In this document: one piece after another, positions 39,282 to 47,610 of the stretch
Layout: each line of letters begins with the position of its first letter
Numbering within the stretch: the first letter of the stretch is position 1
NCBI RefSeq assembly: GCF_024362405.1
Contig: NZ_CP101454.1
Coordinates: forward strand, 3,938,299 to 4,002,298
Direction of reading: 5' to 3'
DNA length: 64,000 bases
DNA from: Halorarius litoreus
Lineage (GTDB): Archaea > Halobacteriota > Halobacteria > Halobacteriales > Haloarculaceae
Made by a program: the position numbers and the translations under genes
Notes under the pieces: generated by a model
What the model saw: only the letters and a program-made list of their open reading frames with translations
The model's database searches: none
Told to the model about the DNA's origin: nothing

Positions 39282-40416
39282 GCAGGTTCTGCGCGATGGT
39301 GTTGCGGAGTACCTCGCTCGTGCCCTCGTAGATCTCGTTGAGCTTCGCGTCGCGGTAGAACCGCTCTGCGGGGAAGTCCTTGGTGTAGCCGTAGCCGCCG
39401 TGGATCTGGATGCCCTCGTTGGCGACCTCACGCGAGATCTCCGAGGCGTAAAGCTTGGCCTGCGCGGCCTCCTTGATGAAGTTCTCGCCGCGGATCTTCT
39501 TGTCTGCGGCGTCGTGCATCAGCAGGCGCGCCGCGCGCGTCTTCGTGTCCATGTCGGCCAGCTTGTGCTGGATGGCCTGGAAGTCGGAGATGGGCTGGTC
39601 GAACTGTTCGCGGTCCTGTGAGTACTCGAGTGCGGCGTCGAGCGCGGCCTGTGCGATGCCGACCGAGCGCGCAGCAATCGTGATGCGGCCACCGTTGAGC
39701 GTCTTCAGCGCGTGGACGAAGCCGCGACCCTCCTCGCCCAGTCGGCGGTCCTCGGGAATCCAGAGGTCGTCGAAGCGGAGTTCGGCAGTGGGACAGCCCT
39801 TGTCGCCGAGTTTGTCCTCCGTCCCCTCGACGATGAAGCCGTCGTCCTCCTCGGGCCGCACGATGAACGAGGAGATGCCCTTGTTGCCGGCGTCGGGGTC
39901 GGTCTTCGCGAACAGCGTGACAGTGTTCGCGACCGAGCCGTTCGAAATCCAGAGCTTGTTGCCGTTGATGAGATAGCCGTCGCCGTCCTTCTCGGCCGTG
40001 GTACCCATCGCGGGGACGTCCGAGCCGGCCTGTGGCTCCGAGAGCGCGAACGCGCCGATGTCCTCACCCTCCGCGAGCGGCGTCAGGTACTCCTCCTTCT
40101 GCGCCTCGTTCCCGAACTCGTAGACCATGTTGCCGGCGAGCGAGATGTGCGCGGCGACGATGGTGCCGAGCCCACCCGACCCACGCGAGATCTCTTCGAG
40201 GGCGATGGGGTACGAGTGATAGTCGAGCCCCGCGCCACCGTACTCCTCGGGGAACGGCATGCCCATGAGGCCGAGGTCGGCGAGCTCCTCGACGATGTCC
40301 CACGGGAACTCGTCGTCGTGGTCGATGTCGGACGCGACGGGGACGACCTCCTCGTCGACGAAGTCCGCGACCATGTCCTTGATCTGCTTCTGCTCGGGCG
40401 TGAGGCTCAGGTCCAT
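39274..40416 (-). CDS. acyl-CoA dehydrogenase
   Basis: FAD-dependent acyl-CoA dehydrogenase of 380 residues, paralogue of 13702-14844. Conserved blocks: LSEPQAGSDVPAM (about 128-140), LRFDDLWIPEDRRLG, IHGGYGYTKDFPAERFYRD and the catalytic NEIYEGTSEV. It should catalyse the first oxidation of fatty acid or branched-chain acyl-CoA degradation, upstream of the 3-hydroxyacyl-CoA dehydrogenase coded close by (40894-41751). Start ATG 40414-40416; the frame continues upstream with non-haloarchaeal composition. Confidence 0.94.
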   Translation of the reverse strand: MDLSLTPEQKQIKDMVADFVDEEVVPVASDIDHDDEFPWDIVEELADLGLMGMPFPEEYGGAGLDYHSYPIALEEISRGSGGLGTIVAAHISLAGNMVYEFGNEAQKEEYLTPLAEGEDIGAFALSEPQAGSDVPAMGTTAEKDGDGYLINGNKLWISNGSVANTVTLFAKTDPDAGNKGISSFIVRPEEDDGFIVEGTEDKLGDKGCPTAELRFDDLWIPEDRRLGEEGRGFVHALKTLNGGRITIAARSVGIAQAALDAALEYSQDREQFDQPISDFQAIQHKLADMDTKTRAARLLMHDAADKKIRGENFIKEAAQAKLYASEISREVANEGIQIHGGYGYTKDFPAERFYRDAKLNEIYEGTSEVLRNTIAQNLLN

Positions 40417-40623
40417 GCGTGAGCGTTCGACTCTCGCCACTTGGCTGTTTCGAGCGACCGGGGCGCCGGTCCGAGCAGGAGACGACCCACCCTGACAGGA
40501 GCCATAAAGCACATACCGAAGCCGTCCACACCCGCAAGTAGCGGCGGACACGGGTAGGGGTACACGTCGTCCGCCCGGTTATTCACGTCGTGAGCGGCGG
40601 CACCACCGACCGACCCGGCGCGC

Positions 40624-40827
40624 CTATCGCAGGAACTGGTAGAGTCGTATCGCCAGCTCGACGACGATGCCGAGCCCGGTGTACCGATAGCCGAGCGCCG
40701 CCGCCCCGAGGAGTGCGGCCGCCACCGTCCAGCTCCCCTTCCGGGCGGCGTTCAGCGCCTCCAGTAGTAGCACGCCGACACTCAGGTTGCGAAGCGTGGT
40801 CGAGCCGCTCGTCGCTGGTGTCGTCAC
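40624..40827 (-). CDS. small single-pass membrane protein (doubtful)
   Basis: Frame of 67 residues beginning at GTG 40825-40827 with hydrophobic LSVGVLLLEALNAARKG and AALLGAAALGYRYTGLGIV helices (about 16-32 and 34-57). No homologue that I know. It lies in a 477-bp stretch between the acyl-CoA dehydrogenase (start 40416) and the 3-hydroxyacyl-CoA dehydrogenase; the rest of that stretch has no other plausible gene. Confidence 0.5.
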   Translation of the reverse strand: MTTPATSGSTTLRNLSVGVLLLEALNAARKGSWTVAAALLGAAALGYRYTGLGIVVELAIRLYQFLR

Positions 40828-40893
40828 GTGCGAGTCGTCGGTCTCGCGACGGAAAAAGCCCGATTGTGGCTCGCAGACCGACTACTGTCCGGT

Positions 40894-41751
40894 TCAGTAC
40901 TCGTAGAACCCCGTGCCCGTCTTCTTGCCGAGGTCGCCCGCGTCGACCTTCCGCTTGAGCAGGTAGGCGGGCTTGTAGCGGTCGCCCAGTTCCTCGTGGA
41001 GCGTCTGGCTGGCGTCGAGGACGATGTCGAGGCCGATGTGGTCCGCGAGCGTGAGCGGTCCCATCGGGACGTTCGTACCGAGCGTCATCCCGCGGTCGAT
41101 GTCCTCCTTCGAGGCTACGCCCTCGTCGAACGCGCGGACGCCCTCGTTGATCCACGGCATCAGAATGCGGTTGGTGACGAACCCCGGCTTGTCGTCGGAC
41201 TCCCACGTCTCCTTGCCGAGCTCCTCGGCGAACTCGTGAGCCAGTTCGACGACGGCGGGGTCGGTCTTCTCGCCGACGACGAGTTCGACACCCTTCATCA
41301 GCGGCACCGGGTTCATGAAGTGGAGCCCCACGACGAGCTCCGGGCGCTCGGTGGCGGAGGCGATGGTCGTGATGGAGAGCGTCGAGGTGTTGGTGGCGAG
41401 GACGACGTCGTCGTCCACCGTCTCGTCGAGGTCGGCGAAGATGTCTTGTTTGACGGCCATGTTCTCGACGGCGGCCTCGACGACGAGGTCACAGTCCGCG
41501 AGGTCGGCGAGGTCCGTCGTCCCCGTGATGCGGTCGAGCGTCGCCTGTTTCTCCTCGTCGCTCAGTTTCTCCTTGTTGACGAACCGCGAGAGCGAGTCGT
41601 CGATGGCGTCGAGCCCGTTCTGGACGAACGCCTGTTCGATGTCGCGCATCACCACCTCGTAGCCGGCGTGCGCCGTGACCTGTGCGATGCCGTTGCCCAT
41701 CGTGCCGGCGCCGACGACGCCGACGGTCCGAACTTCGTCGAGTCCACGCAT
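40894..41751 (-). CDS. 3-hydroxyacyl-CoA dehydrogenase
   Basis: NAD-dependent enzyme of the third step of beta-oxidation (or 3-hydroxybutyryl-CoA formation), 285 residues. Rossmann motif GVVGAGTMGNGIAQV (about 11-25); catalytic His in LVVGLHFMNPVPLMKGVE (about 141-158) with the partner Glu in the same block; dimer/substrate helices GFVTNRILMPWINEG and GNLGKKTG-like DLGKKTGTGFYEY end. Stand-alone, without enoyl-CoA hydratase. ATG 41749-41751 has TATA-like GTCTTTACC 27 bp upstream. Confidence 0.94.
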   Translation of the reverse strand: MRGLDEVRTVGVVGAGTMGNGIAQVTAHAGYEVVMRDIEQAFVQNGLDAIDDSLSRFVNKEKLSDEEKQATLDRITGTTDLADLADCDLVVEAAVENMAVKQDIFADLDETVDDDVVLATNTSTLSITTIASATERPELVVGLHFMNPVPLMKGVELVVGEKTDPAVVELAHEFAEELGKETWESDDKPGFVTNRILMPWINEGVRAFDEGVASKEDIDRGMTLGTNVPMGPLTLADHIGLDIVLDASQTLHEELGDRYKPAYLLKRKVDAGDLGKKTGTGFYEY

Positions 41752-41773
41752 ACCCGGGGGTCGACGGCCGGGT

Positions 41774-41782
41774 GGTAAAGAC
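41774..41782 (-). promoter_or_regulatory. TATA box of the 3-hydroxyacyl-CoA dehydrogenase gene
   Basis: GTCTTTACC on the minus strand, centred about 27 bp ahead of ATG 41751: consistent with a leaderless mRNA. Confidence 0.55.
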
Positions 41783-41841
41783 TGCCGGAACCCCTGTCGA
41801 GAGTCACAACCCACAGGCGAGTAAATCGTCCCATCAGTAGC

Positions 41842-41849
41842 TTCTTAGC
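41842..41849 (+). promoter_or_regulatory. TATA-like element of the aldolase-FBPase operon
   Basis: TTCTTAGC centred about 27 bp before ATG 41872, the only reasonable TATA candidate in the 120-bp divergent region; the match to consensus is weak. Confidence 0.4.
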
Positions 41850-41871
41850 CTCCGTTCCACGATACTGCCGT

Positions 41872-42666
41872 ATGCGTCCCTTCGACGACACTCCGCTCAG
41901 TCGCGACGGCAAGGTACTCATCCTCGCGTACGACCACGGGCTCGAACACGGGCCGGTCGACTTCGACGGTCTGCCCGGGAGCGAGGACCCCGAACGCACC
42001 TTCGAGGCGGCCACGCACCCGGCAGTGACCTCCATCGCGGTCCAGAAAGGACTCGCGGAGGCGTACTACCCCTCCTACGAGGACGACGTCGACCTGCTGA
42101 TGAAGCTCAACGGCACGTCGAACCTCTGGATGGGTGAGCCCGATTCGGCCGTGAACTGCTCGGTCGACTACGCGAAGGAGGTCGGTGCCTCCTCCGTCGG
42201 CTTCACCGTCTACGGCGGCTCGAACCACGAGATCGAGATGGTCGAGGAGTTCCGCGACGCCCACGAGCAGGCCCGGCAGTACGACATGCCGGTCGTCATG
42301 TGGTCGTACCCGCGTGGACAGGGACTCAAGAACGACACCAGCCCGTCGACCATCGCCTACGCGTCCCGACTCGCGCACGAACTCGGCGCGGACGTGGCGA
42401 AGGTGAAGTATCCGGGCTCGCGCGAGGCGATGGAGCACACCGTCGACGTGGCGGGCAAGACGAAGGTCGTCATGTCCGGCGGCTCGAAGACCACGGACGA
42501 GGAGTTCCTCCAGTCAGTGAAGTCGGTGATCGACGCCGGCGGAGCCGGGCTCGCCGTCGGTCGGAACGTCTGGCAGCGCGAGGACCCCACCCGGATTCTC
42601 GACGCGCTCGAACAGGTCATCTTCGAGGAGGCGACCGTCGACGCCGCCCTCGAGTACGCCGAGTAG
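41872..42666 (+). CDS. class I fructose-1,6-bisphosphate aldolase, archaeal type (DeoC/FbaB family)
   Basis: Cytosolic Schiff-base aldolase of 264 residues for glycolysis/gluconeogenesis, cleaving or forming fructose-1,6-bisphosphate. Start MRPFDDTPLSRDGKVLILAYDHGLEHGP is typical of the family; I quote only the pieces here: LAYDHGLEHGP (about 18-28), WSYPRGQG (about 144-151), Schiff-base Lys in DVAKVKYPGS (about 175-184), and phosphate loop VMSGGSKT plus GGAGLAVGRNVWQ. It is followed directly by the FBPase gene with no gap, so these two consecutive gluconeogenic steps are co-expressed. Confidence 0.93.
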   Translation: MRPFDDTPLSRDGKVLILAYDHGLEHGPVDFDGLPGSEDPERTFEAATHPAVTSIAVQKGLAEAYYPSYEDDVDLLMKLNGTSNLWMGEPDSAVNCSVDYAKEVGASSVGFTVYGGSNHEIEMVEEFRDAHEQARQYDMPVVMWSYPRGQGLKNDTSPSTIAYASRLAHELGADVAKVKYPGSREAMEHTVDVAGKTKVVMSGGSKTTDEEFLQSVKSVIDAGGAGLAVGRNVWQREDPTRILDALEQVIFEEATVDAALEYAE

Positions 42667-43509
42667 ATGGTCGAACGCGTCCTCGAGGCCGTCGCTGCGG
42701 TCGCCCCGGAGGTCCGTGCGGGCCTCCCCGGCCGCCGCGTCTACGACGCCGACGAGAACCCCTCGGGCGAGAAGCAGCTCGCAGCGGACGTCTACGCCGA
42801 CCAGCTGTTCGAGGAGCGACTCCTCGCGCTCAACGCGGTCGGGAGCTACGCCAGCGAAGAGCGTGAGAGCGTCATCGAAGCCGACGAGGGCGACACGTAC
42901 CACCTCGCGGTCGACCCGCTCGACGGCTCCTCGAACCTGAAGTCGAACAACGCGATGGGGACCATCGTCGCCGTCTACGACGAACCCCTGCCCGCGCGCG
43001 GCGAACACCTCGTCGCCTCGGCGTTCGTCCTCTACGGTCCCATCACGACGATGACGGTCGCCCACGACGGCACCGTGACCGAGTACGTCGTCGACGAGTC
43101 GGGCGACCGCACCGTCGTCGACGACGACGTGACGCTCCCCGACGACCCGGTCGTCTACGGCTTCGGTGGCCGGGTCCCGGACTGGCTCGACGACTTCGAG
43201 GCCTACGCGCGAGAGATCGAGCAGGAGCTCAAACTGCGATACGGCGGCGCGATGATCGCCGACGTGAACCAGGTGCTCGAGTACGGTGGCGTGTTCGCGT
43301 ACCCCGCGCTCGACTCCGCGCCGAACGGGAAGCTTCGCCTCCAGTTCGAAGGGAACCCGATCGGCCACATCGTCGAAACCGCAGGCGGCGCCTCCTCCGA
43401 CGGCGCGCGGTCGCTGCTCGATGTGGAGCCGACAGAACTCCACCAGCGCGTCCCGGTCCACATCGGCAACACGTCGCTCGTCGAGCGGCTGGAGGACGCG
43501 CTGGAGTGA
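42667..43509 (+). CDS. fbp: fructose-1,6-bisphosphatase, class I
   Basis: Hydrolyses fructose-1,6-bisphosphate to fructose-6-phosphate, the committed gluconeogenic step. It has 280 residues. Metal site motif VDPLDGSSNLKSNNAMGTI (about 83-101), active-site LRYGGAMIADV and EYGGVFAYP (about 196-220), GNPIGHIVETAGGASS (substrate/metal). It is the bacterial/eukaryotic FBPase type; haloarchaea use this rather than the bifunctional archaeal FBPA/P. The start codon follows the aldolase stop directly. Confidence 0.95.
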   Translation: MVERVLEAVAAVAPEVRAGLPGRRVYDADENPSGEKQLAADVYADQLFEERLLALNAVGSYASEERESVIEADEGDTYHLAVDPLDGSSNLKSNNAMGTIVAVYDEPLPARGEHLVASAFVLYGPITTMTVAHDGTVTEYVVDESGDRTVVDDDVTLPDDPVVYGFGGRVPDWLDDFEAYAREIEQELKLRYGGAMIADVNQVLEYGGVFAYPALDSAPNGKLRLQFEGNPIGHIVETAGGASSDGARSLLDVEPTELHQRVPVHIGNTSLVERLEDALE

Positions 43510-43533
43510 ACGCCCCCCGCTGAGAGGGAAACC

Positions 43534-43541
43534 GATTTTAG
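43534..43541 (+). promoter_or_regulatory. TATA box of the carboxyltransferase gene
   Basis: GATTTTAG centred about 26 bp before ATG 43564. Gives a separate leaderless transcript for the carboxyltransferase rather than read-through from fbp. Confidence 0.55.
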
Positions 43542-43563
43542 CACGCTACCCGGGAGTAGAAGC

Positions 43564-45312
43564 ATGAAAGTCCGTATCGGGGCCGACGCGAGCCGCGAAG
43601 AGGCAGAAGCCATCGCGAGCGCGCTCGCCGAGCACACCGACGACGACGAGATCGAGGTGTACGTCGGGGACGAACCGGACCCGGTTCTGGTCCGCGAGGT
43701 CGACCTCACCGCGCCCATCGCAGACGACCTGGGCCCGACGGACCGCGAGGAGCGCCTGCGCGAGGAGATCGCCGACATCGAGGAGGGTGGACCCGAGAAG
43801 TACCGCGACCGACTCCCCGAACAGAACAAGCTGTTCGTCCGCGACCGCCTCGACCTCTGGTTCGGCGAGGACGGACTCAACTTCGAGGACGGGAAGTTCG
43901 CGCACTTCGACGCGTGGCACCCCAACTCCCCCAACGTCGACGAGTACGACGAGTCGGACAGGGTTCCGGCCGACGGGATGCTCACGGGCGCCGCCGAGTT
44001 CGAGGGCCGGGACGTCCACTTCATGGCCAACGACTTCACCGTCAAAGCGGGCTCGATGGCAAAGCGAGGGACCGAGAAGTTCCTCAAGATGCAGCAGCGC
44101 GCACTGAAGACCGGGCTGCCGGTCCTCTACCTTATGGACTCGTCCGGTGGCCGTATCGACAAGCAGACGGAGTTCTTCGCCAATAGAGAAGGAATCGGGA
44201 AGTACTACTACAACCACTCGATGCTGTCGGGGCGCGTCCCGCAGATCTGCGTGCTGTACGGTCCGTGTATCGCGGGCGCCGCCTACACCCCCGTGTTCGC
44301 CGACTTCACCATCATGGTCGAGGGGATGTCCGCGATGGCCATCGCCTCCCCGCGGATGGTCAAGATGGTCACCGGCGAGGACATCGACATGCAGGACCTC
44401 GGCGGGCCCGAGATCCACGCCAAATACTCCTCGTCCGCGGACCTGGTCGCCCGCGACGAGGAACATGCCCGCGATTTGGTCTCGCAGCTCATCACGTACC
44501 TGCCGGACAACAGCGACGAGAAGCCGCCGCGCTCGAAGTCGAAGCCGCCCGTCAAATCGCCCGAAGGTATCGACGCGGTGATTCCCGAGGCGCCGAACGA
44601 GGCGTACGACATGGAGGACGTCATCGACCGCGTCGTCGACCACGGCTCGTACTTCGAACTCCAGCCCGACTTCGGCAAGGAGATAATCACCGCGTTTGCC
44701 CGCGTCGACGGCCGCCCCATCGGCATCGTCGCCAACCAGCCGGACGAGCGCGCGGGCGCCATCTTCCCCGACGCCGCCGAGAAGGCCGCCCAGTTCGTCT
44801 GGAAATGTGACGCGTTCAACATCCCGCTGCTCTACCTCTGTGACACGCCCGGGTTCATGGCCGGCTCCGCCGTCGAGAAGGAGGGCATCCTGGAGAAAGG
44901 CAAGAAGATGATCTACGCAACCTCGGAGGCGACGGTGCCAAAGCAGTGTGTTATCGTCCGCAAGGCGTACGGTGCGGGCATCTATGCGATGTCCGGGCCG
45001 GCCTACGACCCCGAGTCCACCATCGCGCTCCCGCCGGGCGAAATCGGCATCATGGGTCCCGAAGCCGCCATCAACGCCGTCTACGCGAACAAGCTCAACG
45101 CCATCGACGACCCCGAGGAGCGTGCCGAGATGGAACAGCAACTACGCGAGGAGTACCGACAGGACATCGACGTCCATCGGATGGCGAGCGAGGTCGTCAT
45201 CGACGAGATCGTCCCCCCATCGGAGCTTCGAACCGAACTCGCCGCGCGGTACGCGTTCTACGAGGACGTGGAGAAACAGCGGCCGAACAAGAAACACGGC
45301 ACCGTCCTCTAG
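43564..45312 (+). CDS. acyl-CoA carboxylase carboxyltransferase (beta) subunit
   Basis: Crotonase-fold carboxyltransferase of 582 residues (propionyl/acetyl/methylcrotonyl-CoA carboxylase type) that passes CO2 from biotin to an acyl-CoA. N-domain oxyanion parts KAGSMAKRGTEKF and DSSGGRIDKQTEF; second domain ANQPDERAGAIFPDAAEKA, LCDTPGFMAGS and KAYGAGIYAMSGPAYDPEST. About 65 N-terminal residues (KVRIGADASREEAEAIASAL onward) precede the core and are not usual in PccB. The biotin carboxylase partner is not next to it. Substrate undecided. Confidence 0.9.
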   Translation: MKVRIGADASREEAEAIASALAEHTDDDEIEVYVGDEPDPVLVREVDLTAPIADDLGPTDREERLREEIADIEEGGPEKYRDRLPEQNKLFVRDRLDLWFGEDGLNFEDGKFAHFDAWHPNSPNVDEYDESDRVPADGMLTGAAEFEGRDVHFMANDFTVKAGSMAKRGTEKFLKMQQRALKTGLPVLYLMDSSGGRIDKQTEFFANREGIGKYYYNHSMLSGRVPQICVLYGPCIAGAAYTPVFADFTIMVEGMSAMAIASPRMVKMVTGEDIDMQDLGGPEIHAKYSSSADLVARDEEHARDLVSQLITYLPDNSDEKPPRSKSKPPVKSPEGIDAVIPEAPNEAYDMEDVIDRVVDHGSYFELQPDFGKEIITAFARVDGRPIGIVANQPDERAGAIFPDAAEKAAQFVWKCDAFNIPLLYLCDTPGFMAGSAVEKEGILEKGKKMIYATSEATVPKQCVIVRKAYGAGIYAMSGPAYDPESTIALPPGEIGIMGPEAAINAVYANKLNAIDDPEERAEMEQQLREEYRQDIDVHRMASEVVIDEIVPPSELRTELAARYAFYEDVEKQRPNKKHGTVL

Positions 45313-46286
45313 TCCCAGGCCGGCTGGTACTCCCCGGAAACTGGCTTCGTCGTATCGACCCACTCCGCGCGCCCCGCCTCGCTCGTCGCCTGTACCTTCT
45401 GTTCGCCGTCGACGCGATACCGCAGCGTCACCTCGGAGACCGAGCAGTGCGCGTTGTACCTGAGCGTGTCGTCGGGCGTCATGTACGCCACCTGCTGCCA
45501 GTGGTCGGGGTCGGCGACGACCTCGGCGGTGAGTTGGACGCCGTCACCCGTCCCCGTGAACCGCCAGTGGCCGGGCTCCAGTCGCTCGTTACGGTTCGCG
45601 CGGGGGCCGACGACGTGGTGAAGCCGGTTGAGCTCGTGGACGACGCCGTCGCGCCGCAGACACATCGACAGCGTGCCGTCGAGGTTCAGACACTCCAGCG
45701 AGAGCGACGGATCGTCGAACCCGTTGCACTGCACCCACGTCCACGTCGGCGGTGGTGACGCCCCGAGCGTGTGTCCCTGGTGGCCCGGCACGTCATCGAA
45801 CGTGAGCGTCCGGTCGCCGACCGTCACCTCGCCGCTCACGCGGACGGCCTCGTTGCGACTCCAGTGTTTGCCCGTTCCTGCCACCCGATACAGGAAATCC
45901 GTGAGCCGCTGGCTCCGGAGCGGCGTGAAGGCGTAGTCGTCCGGCGTGTACGAGAGGTCCCACGACACGTCGTCAAGGTCTCCCTGCGTGCGGCCGGAGG
46001 TGAGCGTTCCTGTGGGGAGGTCGTACGCGAACGGCGCGTCGTCAAGGGTCGCATCTGACAGCGGGAACGACCGCGACCGGAATACGGAATTGCCCTCTGT
46101 GTCGGTGAGGGCGGCCCACAGCCGTGCCTCCTGTCGGCCACCCTCAGTCGAGAGCAGTGTGTAGCGGTACCAGAACGCCGCCGACCCATCTGCGGGGCCG
46201 GCGAGCCCGTACCACACCTCACGGGCCGGTTCGCCCACCGGAACCGGCCAGTCGTACACCGCAGCGTTGCGGTCGTATCTCGGCAT
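45309..46286 (-). CDS. CrtC/AttH-like lipocalin-fold protein
   Basis: Protein of 325 residues, beta-rich with two lipocalin-like halves. Markers: AAFWYRYTLLS near the start, NRNERLEPGHWRFTGTGDG and a long block of WTWVQCNGFDDPSLSLECL, similar to the AttH/CrtC (hydroxyneurosporene synthase-like) superfamily. In carotenoid bacteria CrtC hydrates acyclic carotenoids, but catalytic residues are not visible here, so a lipid-binding or carotenoid-related role is only a suggestion. No signal peptide. The stops of this and the carboxyltransferase share CTAG (45309-45312). Confidence 0.65.
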   Translation of the reverse strand: MPRYDRNAAVYDWPVPVGEPAREVWYGLAGPADGSAAFWYRYTLLSTEGGRQEARLWAALTDTEGNSVFRSRSFPLSDATLDDAPFAYDLPTGTLTSGRTQGDLDDVSWDLSYTPDDYAFTPLRSQRLTDFLYRVAGTGKHWSRNEAVRVSGEVTVGDRTLTFDDVPGHQGHTLGASPPPTWTWVQCNGFDDPSLSLECLNLDGTLSMCLRRDGVVHELNRLHHVVGPRANRNERLEPGHWRFTGTGDGVQLTAEVVADPDHWQQVAYMTPDDTLRYNAHCSVSEVTLRYRVDGEQKVQATSEAGRAEWVDTTKPVSGEYQPAWD

Positions 46287-46341
46287 GACCGGTACGAAAC
46301 TGGCCACGAGGTTATAGTTTCCGAATGTATCAAAATTTTTA

Positions 46342-46417
<76 letters not shown>

Positions 46418-46420
46418 TCG

Positions 46421-46480
46421 CTTCGCTCGCCCCGCAAGCCTCGCAGTTCCGACGGAACTGCTCACTACCACGGGGCTTCG
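46421..46480. repeat. hairpin and partial copy of the tRNA-Gln 5' end
   Basis: Read on the plus strand, CACTACACCACGGGGCTTCG (46401-46420, tRNA 5' part plus flank) recurs as CACTACCACGGGGCTTCG at 46463-46480. Between them is 42 bp including a perfect hairpin GCAGTTCC-GAC-GGAACTGC (46443-46461) and a CTTCG repeat. The partial copy is too short to fold as tRNA. Confidence 0.85.
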
Positions 46481-46524
46481 ATGACGGCTACGGGACTCCC
46501 GTACAAATGGTTAACTTCTCGTCG

Positions 46525-46962
46525 TCAGTCCGCCGCCTCGGAGACCGCATCGAGTTCGAGCAGCGAACAGACGTCGTCCTCCGCGTCGAAGCAGTCCGGG
46601 CACTGCTCCGAGCGGTCGATGATGGTGTCGAGGCGTTCGGCGACCGTCTCGTCGATGACCGACTCGAGCTGCTTGGCCTCCAGTTGGAACTCCTCGACTT
46701 CGAGTACCTCGACGAGGAACCGCTCGATGATGCAGTACGTCTCCAGCGCCTCACGAGCCTCCCGAATTCCCTCGTCGGTGAGCGAGACGCCCTTGTACTT
46801 CTCGTGGTCGGCGAGCCCTCGCTCCTGGAGCTTGCCGATCATCTCGTTGGCGCTCGCGGGGGAGACGCCGACGGTGTCGGCGATGTCGCCGGTCGATGCG
46901 GGACCGTCTTCGGCCTGCTGGATGAGATAGATCGCTTTCAGGTACTGGCGCTGGGTGTTCAT
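46525..46962 (-). CDS. DtxR-family metal-dependent transcription regulator
   Basis: Protein of 145 residues: winged helix (TGDIADTVGVSPASANEMI, then ERGLADHEKYKGVSLTDEG, about 24-66) and a dimerisation domain (ETYCIIERFLVEVLEVEEFQ). Iron or manganese-sensing repressors of this family control metal uptake and storage. The C-terminal tail contains CPDCFDAEDDVCSL, which could form a metal site. It overlaps the ferritin-like gene upstream by 4 bp (ATGA), so regulator and ferritin-like protein are in one operon, as expected for iron control. Confidence 0.92.
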   Translation of the reverse strand: MNTQRQYLKAIYLIQQAEDGPASTGDIADTVGVSPASANEMIGKLQERGLADHEKYKGVSLTDEGIREAREALETYCIIERFLVEVLEVEEFQLEAKQLESVIDETVAERLDTIIDRSEQCPDCFDAEDDVCSLLELDAVSEAAD

Positions 46963-47441
46963 TGTGCCTCCATCAGCCGCGTCACTTGCTCGACGCCCTC
47001 TGCCTCGTCGTCGCGGATCTCCCGGAGCGTATCGAGGAGGCGGTCGCGGTCCACGCTGAACTCGACATCGGAGGCCTGCACGGCCCCGATGAGGTCGTCG
47101 TAGAACTTGTACGCCGTCTCCTCGCTGGCGAGTTGGTCGTACAGCACGCCGTCCGTGTCGGTGTCGGACTCGTAGCGGGCGGCGACGAGCTGTTCGATCT
47201 CTTCGTACGCCACCGGGTCGGCTTCAAGCTCGCTGACGAGCCCCTCGAGCCGCTCGCGGTGACCGGCGGACTCCTCGGCGGCGTGGTGGAGCATCTCGTC
47301 GATGGCCTCGCTCCGTTCGGCGTCAGGGAGCGTCTCGTAGTGCTTCTGCGCACGGGCCTCGACGACCTCCTCCAGCACCATCCCGATCTGCAGCAGGCGG
47401 GCGAGCTGGTGGTCGGAGGCGACCGGATAGGTGAGACTCAT
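46959..47441 (-). CDS. ferritin-like (rubrerythrin-type) di-iron protein
   Basis: Four-helix protein of 160 residues without a rubredoxin domain. Di-iron-type residues: EEVVEARAQKHYETL (about 24-38), LHHAAEESAGHRERLE (about 51-66), EEIEQLVAARY and EETAYKFYDDLI (about 107-118), giving E-x2-H-like pairs in two helices each. Probably iron storage or peroxide defence. Pairs with the DtxR-type regulator immediately downstream. Upstream, an inverted repeat CCCGA-TTT-TCGGG (47490-47502) could be its operator, and a CTTAAGT at about 47512 its TATA box. Confidence 0.85.
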   Translation of the reverse strand: MSLTYPVASDHQLARLLQIGMVLEEVVEARAQKHYETLPDAERSEAIDEMLHHAAEESAGHRERLEGLVSELEADPVAYEEIEQLVAARYESDTDTDGVLYDQLASEETAYKFYDDLIGAVQASDVEFSVDRDRLLDTLREIRDDEAEGVEQVTRLMEAQ

Positions 47442-47489
47442 CGCGTCCCCCCAGTACGGTCGAATAGCGATACGACGGACGCAGTCATG

Positions 47490-47502
47490 CCCGATTTTCG
47501 GG
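47490..47502. promoter_or_regulatory. candidate operator of the ferritin-like/DtxR operon
   Basis: Inverted repeat CCCGATTTTCGGG (5-bp arms, 3-bp centre) about 50 bp before the ferritin-like gene start and just downstream of a TATA-like CTTAAGT (minus strand, about 47511-47517). Position suits repression by the DtxR-type protein. Only one copy; weak evidence. Confidence 0.4.
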
Positions 47503-47610
47503 TGTGCGGGGACTTAAGCGGTTCCCTCCGGCGGGCCACGAACCGCACACCGGCGGCTCGGCCGTGGTCGCGGTCGAAAGAAACGCGGTGGCCGTGGTCG
47601 AGTGTACTCG

